Assembly: GCA_015183035.1 (NCBI GenBank)
Contig: JACZZP010000002.1
Coordinates: 310,001-374,000, forward strand
Length of the DNA: 64,000 nucleotides
Origin: Meloidogyne chitwoodi
Lineage: Eukaryota > Nematoda > Chromadorea > Rhabditida > Meloidogynidae
Reading direction: 5' to 3'
The position numbers and the translations under genes were made by a program. How positions within the stretch are numbered: position 1 is the first letter of the stretch; the number at the start of each line of letters is the position of its first letter. Shown here in pieces: positions 12,501-23,000 of this stretch. The notes below the pieces were generated by a model that was given only the letters and a program-made list of their open reading frames with translations, had not been told where the DNA came from and searched no databases.

Positions 12501-13803
12501 TATACAGATCTGCCAAATAAAAATTCAGAGAAGGTTTGCCTTGTAAAATTCTAAACTCAAATGAAAGGTGTGGATTTGCCTAATTTTTTTATGGGACGCA
12601 TATATTATTTTTGGGACGCATATATGCTGATGGGACGCATAAACTAATTTTGGGACGCATATACTTTGATGGGACGCATAAACTCTGATGGGACGCATGT
12701 CCTAAGTAGAGCCCAAACTTGATTATAAACAAGTTTATTTTTTAATTTATTTTAAACAAAACAAACTTGTTTTTGTGTCTTTAAAACTTGTTCGTATAAA
12801 CAAAGAAATACTTAATTCAAAGTTGCATTAATCTAATAACAAGTTTATTTACGAACATTTTTAAATAAACTTGTTTAAATGAATTTGTTTTCTTATTTTT
12901 AAAAACACAACATGTTTATACTATATTTTTGCAAATATGTTGAGTAATGTTGTTACAAAACAAACAACTTCTTTAAAACATTAATGTCTTAAATGTTTAT
13001 AGGGATCTTTCTCTTGTTACAAAAAAGCGCCTAACAGGTTATGGACAAGGGGCTAATTCAAGTGCGAGCGCAACACCAACCGCCACTCCTATTGGTTTAA
13101 CTTCTTCGGCTGATTCACGAAGAGCCCATTCAAGTTGTTCATTGGGAAGTTCATTCAAACGAGGATGTGAAGAACAAATAAGCAAAAATAGCATGAAGGA
13201 TAGCAAACGTTTTTTACGCGTGGACTATAATGCTTCTTCTAGATTATCCAAGCGTGTGCATATTCGAAGATCAAGGTTCTTTTCTCATTAATTAATTAGT
13301 TATTCCTTTTATTTCCTCACAGTTCTGTCGAGATACCTCGACCTAAGCGTTTTAGTAGTGGAGCAAAAGAGTTGCGAAAAGAACGTAACCGTAAAAGACT
13401 TGGAACTGACACAAGTAGTGGAAGTGGAAAATCAAAGAAAACAAATTCTTCTTCAACATCCAGTGTTAAGAAACAATTGCCAAAATATTTATCCAATCTT
13501 TTTCGTGGTCGAATGGGCACAGATCCTTGCAAAAGGCACCATAGCCATGCCAGTCGTGAATCAAGTCCTGACAGTCCTTTGAGTGGATCTGAGGCTGTTT
13601 TGGAGTTCACTAAAAAATTACAGAATATTCCACCAACTAGAAGAGATACACTTAGAATGGCTTATAAACAAGCAGGACAGCAAGATAGTGCAGGAACTGC
13701 AGGCAGTGCTGGAGAGAGAATTCAAAGACATATTGGCTATGGGCATCTTCCTGAGCTGGAGGCATACATTGCTATTACGGTTGACTCAAGTATAATGAGA
13801 TAG
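6522..13803 (+). CDS. Ankyrin-repeat and armadillo-like multi-exon protein; probably the 5' half of the PLC-epsilon locus
   Basis: Starts MSATRESSTETADRYPFG at 6522. Ankyrin repeats occupy two exons at about 7576-7838 and 7884-8261: MAVAHKQRDIVELLLKSGY, then TPLAIAVRAQSPEMV, YGADVNAVDEDGNSPLMLAV and LFGARIQQKNSRGICPLDLA. Next come helical armadillo/HEAT-like exons (8933-11315), for example WETLQKMSSNPECIESIMRS and LLCILLQSIALIALNPSTHR. Then Ser/Thr/Gln-rich low-complexity exons, a helical exon at 12114-12276 (donor GTAAAT, phase-matched to the exon at about 13003), and a basic Ser-rich exon 13323-13790. The open frame runs to TAG at 13801-13803, inside a transposon-like insert. A phase-0 donor (ACG|GTTGAC, about 13779) would instead join it to the exon at 14072. 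I do not recognise the exact orthologue. Likely a scaffold. Whether it ends here or continues into the next entry is the main uncertainty. Confidence 0.72.
7080..7320. repeat. Intronic ACAAGTTTATTTAAAACATG repeats
   Basis: Imperfect tandem copies of a unit of about 20 bp built from CAAGTTTATTTAAAACATG. Similar stretches recur in other introns of the same gene, at about 8530-8690, 10010-10330 and 12715-13000, suggesting local spread of one low-complexity family. Confidence 0.7.
10010..10330. repeat. Intronic AAACATGTTT/AAACAAGTTT-rich array
   Basis: Irregular repeats of AAACATGTTTTTGTG, AAAATAAACTTG and AAACAAACATG fill the intron between helical exons. Same low-complexity family as at 7080-7320. 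Confidence 0.6.
12304..12714. mobile_element. 411-bp inverted-repeat element (MITE-like) with internal GGGACGCAT repeats
   Basis: The ends are inverted copies: GGGCTCTACCTTAGGACATG on the left, and CATGTCCTAAGTAGAGCCC on the right. Inside each arm, ATGCGTCCCATCAA or its complement TGATGGGACGCAT is repeated three to five times, so the arms are arrays of the same subterminal repeat. The centre is unique and has no coding capacity. It sits 28 bp downstream of the donor of the 12114-12276 exon. Typical of a non-autonomous DNA transposon; the superfamily is not identifiable. Confidence 0.8.
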
Positions 13804-14028
13804 GACTGTTTTAAGAACATATCCATTGGTTAAGGACAAATTGAACATTATAAGAATATTTATAAGGACAAATAAGACATAAGAACATTATAAGAATATT
13901 ATAAGGACACAATTACACTATCTCAGCCAAGATTTTCCAACCAAAACTAAAAATAAGAACACTTCGGATATAAGGACACCTAAGGTGTCCGTCTCTTTGT
14001 GGTGTCCTTATAACGGGAGTCAACTGTA
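13776..14028. mobile_element. 253-bp MITE-like element at an exon edge (Tc1/mariner-style ends, inferred)
   Basis: Left end TACGGTTGACTCAAG and right end GGGAGTCAACTGTA are imperfect inverted repeats ending in TA, as for insertions into a TA dinucleotide. The interior repeats ATAAGGACA and AAGAACATTATAAGAATAT. The preceding exon reads straight into it. The element supplies the in-frame TAG at 13801 and also the only phase-compatible donor GT. Similar end sequence (TCCGGTTATAATGACACC on the minus strand) appears at about 34700-34735. Confidence 0.65.
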
Positions 14029-14071
14029 TTTAATAAATAAAAAAATAAAAAATTAAATAAATATAATTTAG

Positions 14072-17000
14072 GTAAATAGCGCATCACCTCCCCGTTCACC
14101 TCTAATCAGCACTGCTATAATCGCCGCAGCAGCATTAACAAGCGAAAACAATAGTGCTTCATCCTCTGTTGCTGTAGCAAGTGGAAATGTTGTTGACTTT
14201 CGCCGTCCTTCTAGTCCACCTGTTTTACCTGGATTACCTCTTATTGAAATAAGACGACCCTCAGCTTTGTCACAATATGAATTTGGCTATTTTGTTAATT
14301 CTCCAGAGGTTATGTCTACTAGTCAGGGGGGAAGTGCTACAGGAAGTGTTTCTGATGATTGCGCTCCTTTATTGTTGAGTGGAGGACATAGTCAAGTACA
14401 AAATTGTTCAAGGAAGTCTTCTGATGGTGAGAATTGATTAATGAAGCAAAATTGAAAATCTCAAAAAATTTCAAAAATTTTCAAAAAATTTAAAATTAAA
14501 AAAAATTCCAAAATTTTCAAAAAATTCCAAAATTTAAAAAAAATTTCTTTCAGAAAGTTCAATGTGTGGCTGGAGTTCTCGCGCAAGTTCTCGCCTTTCC
14601 AATCGGTCATCTTCTGGAGGACTTAGACTCTCTACCTTTTCAGGAGGAACTTCAATAGCTTCAGACAATTCTGGTCCATTTATTTTTAGCTTTATTCTAC
14701 GTAAAAGAGCATCTACTATTGGAACAAGAATTCCTTTACCTAAAAGGGCAATTTCTCGGTCTAGTGGTGATAGCAGTTTGAGAGTACCTGACAGAGAAAG
14801 CCCTTTAAATTTACTTTGTGGAATTGAAATGAGTCCAGATTTTCATTGTGTGAGACAATTGTTATTGGATTTAATGTCTATGTATAGGTGAGTTAGAAAA
14901 TTAGTTAAATTAATTCTGTTTTTTTAAAATTCTGATTTTTTAAAATTCTGATTTTTTAAAATTCTGATTTTAAAAATTCTGATTTTTTAAAATTCTGATT
15001 TTTAAAAATTATGATTTTTTAAAATTCTGATTTTTAAAAATTCTGATTTTTTATAATTCTGATTTTAAAAGTTCTGATTTTTAGCATTAAAGACCAAAAC
15101 TTTGTTTGTACACTTCGTTCATGTTCTGATATGCTTAGACAGGTAAAAAATGAAAAATAAAAATAGCTTCAGCCTTTAAAAGGTTTTAAATACTCCTCAA
15201 CACCCAGGCGTCAAAAGTTGGTGTGCAGATATTCTTAATGTTATTAATAGTCAATTGGAGACAGAAGAAGAGAGTAAATTGGAGAGTGAGGAAAGGATTA
15301 ATGATGATTATTTAGATGTTTGTTTTTTATTTTAAGTGAAAGGATTTACTCTAATTTAAAAAAACTGACATTTTGACATATGTCAGAAATGTCATTGACA
15401 TATGTCAGAAATGTCATTGACATATGTCAAAAATTTTGAAAAACGTCATTTGGACATATGGTGTCTAATTCATGATATAAAATTTCTTTTATTTTTAATT
15501 TAGCTACAAGACCAAATAATTTCCGGCTCTCTACCTTGCCCTAAAGAAGAAGCAGCTTTACTCGCAGCAGTCCAACTCTGTGTGGAAGAAAATTGGCCAA
15601 ACAATAAAAGAACTCAAACAATACGTAGACATCTATTAAAAGGCCAATTTGGTCGAATACGTGATTTGGCTCAAAAAATAATGATAACCCCTTGGGAAGT
15701 TGACCAAACCCTTTACTGCACTCCTCCAAGGACTTTAAGTGATTCTGCTGCAAATAATAGAAAAATATCAACAAATCCAAATGTTAAAGGAGGGGGAATA
15801 TTATTAGAACAACAAATAAATGAACATGAACAAAAACAACAAAATAATAATAATAATAGAAGAAGAAGATCTTTGACTCTTTTTAGTTGTATGTCTGAAA
15901 GAGACCCTATGTTATCACAAGATGTACAGGCACAATGTTTACCTATTGATTTGAGAGGGGATAGAAGAACTGTTAGATTAATTAGGGTAAATATTTTTTG
16001 AAAATTTTTTTGAAAATTTTTTGAAAATTTTTTTTTAAAATTTTTTTGAAATTTTTTTAAAATTTTTTTGAAATTTTTAAAAATTTTTTTGAAATTTTTT
16101 AAAATTTTTTTTTAATTTTGAAAATTTTTTTGAAAATTTTTTGAAAATTTTTTTGAAATTCTTTAGAAAATTTTTTAATTTTTTTTTTATTTTCTCCAGG
16201 AACGCAAGCGAAAACTTTTTCACAGTCAAATATACGAATCTGAACAAGCTATGAAACGTCTTTATGTCCAAACTGCTCGTAAATTGCCTGCTTATGGTTG
16301 TAAAGTATATCAAGTTAAAGAACTTTTGCATGGACGGACATTGAGAAAAAATGTTCGGCTACTTTGTTTATCAAAGTAAAATATTATTATTTGAGGATTT
16401 GTTTACTTTAGGTGAAAACCACATTTATACGCAAACAAAAATATTTCAGAATTAAAAATTTGTTTGCGAATAAATGGGGAGGGTGCCCATTTATTCGCAA
16501 AAATATTTTTCTTTTACATATTTTTCTTGCGAATAAATGGGATGTTCACCTAAAATATACAAGTTAACGTATTTTTACTATTATTTTTATTTTTTTAAGT
16601 TCACAATTTTGTCTTCTTGATGGTTGTTCAAAATTTGCTCTGCGTAGACAACATTCTGCAACACTCCAACAATGGCGTGTAGGTGGAGGTGTTAGTAAGC
16701 ATCAATTGCTGTTAGAATTTCGTGGGAACAAGTGGCAATTGATTGGTAAAGTTTGTAAAAATGGATGGAAAAAAAATCAAAAAAAAATTTTCAAAAAATT
16801 TAAAAATTTTTTTTATTTCCTTAGCTCCTTCTTACAACATTCTAAAATCAATATCAATGACTCTTTGGGAGATTATGCAATCTCGTACAAGCCTTTTTAT
16901 CCAAAAAACCTTCAATCGTTCGGCCAGAACATCTTTTGGACTTTTTGACCGTCCAGAGAGCAGAGAGGGGACAACAACCACAAATCATAGTAGAGGGTCT

Positions 17001-20000
17001 AGAACAACCTCTTATTCCTCTACATGTTCTTCTTTAAGAAATAGCCATGGATTACTTAGAGATGAACCTATTACACTTTTTAGATTGGAATTGGAAAGAT
17101 TACAGTATATTTTACATTTTCCAGAAGAAGTTGCTTTTCAAGTAAATTTTTAATTTAAAAAATATTTTAAAATTTTTTAAATTAAAAAAAAAATTTTCAC
17201 AAATTTTCGAAAAAAATTAAAAGAAATTAAAAAAAAATTTTATTTAAAGCTATCCTCAACAGAGTATCAAATGTTTTACGGTATTGCAGCAATAGACTTT
17301 GTTAGATATGTGGGTTGTGATTTAGCAAATATAGATATTCAAAATAATCCAAGTCCAGTCAAAAACTTAGTTAAAAGATTATCTGAGGTAAAAAAATTTA
17401 AAAAAAAATTTAAAATAAATTTTAAAAAAAGGTTTCTTCATGGATTACTCATGTAATAATTAGTCAACCAACACATGAGGAAAGAAAAAGTTGTTTGGCA
17501 GCAATTATTAGAGTAATAGATACTTGTTGGAATATTGGAAATTTTAATGCTGCAGTAGAAATATTATTGGGGCTGAAGAGTCCTAGATTGCGTAAATTAT
17601 TTATAATTATTTTTATTAAAATTCTGATTTGTAAACTTGATTTTTAAAAATTCTGATTTGTAAAATTCTATTTTGTTATTCTGATTTTTGTAATTCTGCT
17701 TTATAAAATTCTGATTCGCAATTTGGTGATTAATTTGTAAAATGCTGATTTTGAAGTTCTGATTTGTAATCTATTTAAAAAAATTCTGATTTGTAAACTT
17801 TTAATATCTAAAATTCTGATTTGTATTTTAGGTCCTTTCTGGCTTTCACTCAAACAAGAAGAGCGTCAACGATTTGAGGAGTATGTTGAGATTCTTTTAC
17901 CACACGAACAAAAAACTAGGCAGTCTTCAGAACGTGGGTGTTCAACACAAAAACAACCATCATCCCCCCATCCTTTATATGTTGAAGCAATGCAAAGAGC
18001 ATTAAGAATGGTTCAATGCAGGCATTAAATTTAATAATTTTTATAAAATTTATTTTTATTAAATTAAAGAGTTATTCCCTTTTTTGGCACTTTTTTGTAT
18101 GATTTATTTACTATAGTAAATGATTTGCCTAATTTAACTGTTGTTGGACATAATGGAGAGGCAGAAAAATTAAAAGTAAATTTTTCAAAAAATTATTTTT
18201 TATAAAATTTATTTTCCAAGTTTTTGCATGATATGAATGGAGATGACCATTTTTCCTCAAAAATTAATGTTGGTGGATTGTTAAATACTGACAAAGTTAA
18301 TTTGGTAAGTTTTAGATTTAAGAGAAGGGCATCCCTAAGGGCAAAATAATTTTTTAAAATTAAATTGTCTAATTATTTAGGTTTGTCTGATCCTTGACAA
18401 CCTAGAAGTTTACCATAAACATCATCGCCAACTTCTTCGTTATGTTCCTTCCGAAGCAGCTGCTCAACTTTGTGAGGGCTCAGCAAACGGAACAGCAGTA
18501 GATGTTCAAAATACAATATCTCCAGAATTTGTTCAACAACCTGGAATTAATTGCAATAATTTACAAGTTAATAAACTTTATTAAAATAAATTTAAAAATT
18601 ATTTATTTTTAAGCCTGTTGCTATTTCTTCTTCCTGGAATCAAACTCCTCCAATTTCTTTACCTTTACCACCCATTCTTCCACTTCAATCTCCACAATAT
18701 TCTCTTGAACCAAAACTTTATGAACCTGTACAACCCATTTTAGGGGCATCACACGGTGTTCAATTAATTCCCTTAAATACAACAATTCTTGACTTGGACG
18801 TTATTCAACGGATTCAGGTAATTTTAGTTTATTTTTTATTTAATTTTTGATTAAAAAAATTAAATTCCAGCATGGGACAACTGTTATGTGAGTTTAAATT
18901 TATTTATTAATTCTTGCTGAATTTATATTTTAATTTATTTTATTTTTGAGGAAATTTAACCCTAATAAGCACACTTTTTAGCCATTATGATCCCGATTCT
19001 GGGCGAAGTATTTTATGCCAACTCAGATTGGATGCAAGTTGTGCTACTGTCAGTTGGCAAAGGTAAAAATAATATTCTGATATTTAAAAATAATATTCTG
19101 ATATATAAAAATAAAATTCTGATGTTTAAAAATAAAATTCTGATATTTAAAAATAAAATTCTGATATTTAAAAAATAAAATTCTGATGTTTAAAAATAAA
19201 ATTCTGATGTTTAAAAATAAAATTCTGATATTTAAAAATAAAATTCTGATGTTTAAAAATAAAATTCTGATGTTTAAAAATAAAATTCTGATATTTAAAA
19301 ATAAATTTCTGATATTTAAAAATAAAATTCTGATATTTAAAAATAAAATTCTGATGTTTAAAAATAAAATTCTGATGTTTAAAAATAAAATTCTTATGTT
19401 TAAAAATAAAATTCTGATATTTAAAAATAAAATTCTGATGTTTAAAAATAAAATTCTGATGTTTAAAAATAAAATTCTTATGTTTAAAAATAAAATTCTG
19501 ATATTTACTAATTATTTCAGAATTTTTTATGGTGGGCGTGATGGCCGTGAGAGAGAATTAATTGCTGTAGCAAAGGCTGCGAATATACAAGGAGGTGATG
19601 TTGCTTCTGGAAATAGATTTCAAGGAGGCTCTTCGTTGACTCCACGTCCTCAGGGTGCAGGTAAATTATGTTAAAAATATTGAATTTTTGCCATATTTCT
19701 GATTTTTTTGCCATAAAATTGTCTTTTTCCGTTCCATCAACAAAAATACCATTTTCAAGGTCATTTCACACTGGACGAAGGATTTTTAAGTACTAGTTAT
19801 ATCAAAGCAATAGAATCTGTCGACTCATACGAACTTGATATTGAAGCAATTTATCGTCGTCACAGTGTTGAAGAGATGAGCGTTCCAGTAATGTGTTGGA
19901 CAATAAATTTTGGATGTTCTCTAAATGATAATGAATTTTTGTATTTTCTTGCTCCTCAACAGATTGCTCAATATTGGATGGGATTGGAGAAGGTGATTAA

Positions 20001-23000
20001 ATAAACATAAAAAATTGTTAAGGCACTTAAACTAGATAAATTCCGCCGTTTTCTCTCTTATTTATGGAAATATTATTTTCAGGTTATAAAATGCATTCAC
20101 GAACAGAATAGAAATCCTGATAGACGTGTTATGTGGCTTAAAAAGCTTTACCTTCAATTATACAATGAACAAGAAAGAGAACAAAACGGATTAACATCAA
20201 AAACATCAATCATTGCTTTTGGTTCCCCAACACCAATTTCACTTTCAGCAGTTCCCCCACTTTTATCTTCCAATAACAACAGTACATGTGGTCCTCTTTC
20301 TTCAGAATTTCCATTATTAACAGCTCGCCGTATTGGTCCACGACCTGTAGATGCTTTACAAGCATTTGGTGGTAGAGTAGAAAAATGGAAAAATTTAACT
20401 GTTAATCAAACTACAACAACTTTGTATTCTCCTCATGGAAGACAAACAGATTCCTCTCCATCTACTGAATGTGGGGGTAGTCGGTCAAAAAGTAGATTAA
20501 GGCAAATGACTATTGCTGTAACTAGGCGTGTTAAAGGAAGTAGTAGTAGAGATTGTTCACGTAGTACGAGCCCAGCACCTCACTCACCAATGGTAGGATA
20601 ATATTTTTTTGAAAATTTGACATTTTGAAAAGTCGACATTTTGAATAGTTTAATATTTAAAATTTTCTAAGGTACGACCTCCTTCAATTCGTAGTCAATT
20701 AAGCAGCCAAAGTGGTCCTCCTGGTCCACATAGTCCATTGCCTTATTTACTCAAGCCTCGTGTTGGAATTGAATCTGCAAGCGCTCTTTCTGATGCTGGA
20801 GACCTCGATTCGTTGTATACACCTCGTTCTCGAACACCCACATCATCTTCATATGGTGGCCGTTCTGTTGGTGGTCGTTCTATAAAAGTTGGAACTTTTT
20901 TGAGTTTTTTAATTAAAAAATTTGGAACTTTTAGTCATGGCGTTCACGTGGCGGTGAAACACCCAATTCCGGTTCAATTTCTAGTAGTGGTGGTGGTGTT
21001 GGTGGTGGTCAAATGTCTGGAGCATTATTGAGCAGTTCTGGCAAGGAATACCAGGAAAGACCGATAGTGTTCACGGTAGTTATTTTAGACGAAATAAAAA
21101 AATTAATTATTAATATTTAGGAGTTTGTTGAACTTTTTCGCCTTTTTAATACTCGAATGAGAAGGGTAAATAAAAAAATTAATTAAAAATAAATAAAAAC
21201 TTTTATTTAAAGGATTTGAGAGATTTATACAATGAATTTGTTATTGCAACACATTCAAGTGCAAATTCTCATGTTCCAAAGCGTGCAAGTTCTGATAAGG
21301 CAACATGCAGTCCTCGAGTGCAATCACGCCTTGAATCGGTTATTTTTTATTTTTCAGAATTTTTAAATTATAAATTTTGAAAATTAATTATATTTTTAAT
21401 GTTGAAATTAAGGAATTGAATTTTTAAAAATTTAATAATGTATTTTCCGGAAATTACAATTATTCCTTTACAGCATTTCCGGAAATACAATTATTCCTTT
21501 ACAGCATTTCCGGAAATTACAATTATTCCTTTACAGCATTTCCGGAAATTACAATTATTCCTTTACAGCATTTCCGGAAATTACAATTATTCCTTTACAG
21601 CATTTCCGGAAATTACAATTATTAGTATTTCCGGAAATACAATTTCCGAATATTAAATTTTCATAATTTTCCGGTTGTATATTTAATTTTTATTTTTTAG
21701 GTGAACAGCTGCCCTCCTAGCAATGAATTTGTCCCTGATGATGTGCTTACTAGAAATACAGCCTATCATTTATGCCAATTAAATGATAAACAACAAAAAA
21801 TATATAATGCTTTGGCATTAGCCTGTGTCTCATCTTCGGGTCCTATTGATACTTCAAGAAATGCTTTTTTAACGCCTGCTTCATTAAAACATTTTATTTG
21901 TACTCAGGTGACTTACTTTTTTAAAAAAAGAATTTATTTATTTTCTAGCAAATGGAGTATATTGATGAGCAATATGCAGCAAGACTTATTCAAGAGCATG
22001 AACCTGATCCTGGTTATCGTGCTAAACAGTTAATGTCCTTTGAGGGATTTGTACGCTTCCTTTCAGGTTAAACATTATTTAAAAATTATTTTTATTTTTT
22101 TAATTTTTAAGACCCGACAAACTTCGCTTTTGTCCCAGAACAAATTCAACCTTCTGAGGAACAGTTACAGTATCCACTAAGTTATTATTATATTTGCTCG
22201 AGTCATAATACATATTTGACTGGTCATCAATTAAAAGGAGAGTCTTCGGCTGAAATGTATCGACAGGTAGAGATGTATTTTTTGTGTTTTTGTATTTTTT
22301 GAATTTTTTGTATTTTGAATTTTTTGTGTTTTTTTGTTTGTGTATTTTTTGATTTATTGTGTTTTCGTATTTTGTGTTTTTACTTTTTAAAACTTATTCA
22401 ATAAAAATAACTCGCCAAAAATAGGTTCTTCTAACAGGCTGTCGTTGTGTTGAACTTGACTGTTGGGATGGGGATGATGGTTTGCCTCTCATCTATCATG
22501 GCCACACATTAACTACAAAAATCAGTTTTCGCTTGGTTTGGAGATAGTAATATTTTTTTAATATTTTTATAATTTAAAAGGTTGTAAATATAATCAAAAA
22601 AAGTGCTTTTCTACAAAGCCAACTACCAGTTATTTTAAGCATTGAAAATCATTGCTCTTTGCAACAACAGGTAAAAATGGCACAAATGTTTAAAAGTGCT
22701 TTTGGAGATAGACTTGTTACTTCTTATTTGTTTGATACAGATTATATGGAGAGTCCTAGATTGCCGTGAGTTTAAAACTATTAAATAAACTTTATTTTCT
22801 AAGTTTCCTTGTGAAGGGAACAATGTTCCTTCCACACCACAAATTTGTTCCTTTCCCTCTATGTACAATTGGCTTTTTTAAGACATTAATTTTTCCCAAA
22901 TTATTTAAGCTCCCCATGGCAGCTTCAAAACAAAATTATTATAAAAAACAAAAAAATGATTGCTGAACCCTCTGCTGGCATTTATGCAACAAATATTGGA

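Noticed and set aside
16077..16331. Minus-strand Lys/Phe-rich ORF
   Set aside because: Antisense to a FERM-like exon and to an AAAATTTTT intronic repeat.
19186..19674. Plus ORF of repeated FKNKIL
   Set aside because: The repeat lies between a good donor and acceptor of PLC exons; it is intronic, though its end overlaps a real exon.
21438..21656. Plus [23 protein letters not shown]
   Set aside because: Translation of the 31-32 bp intronic repeat.
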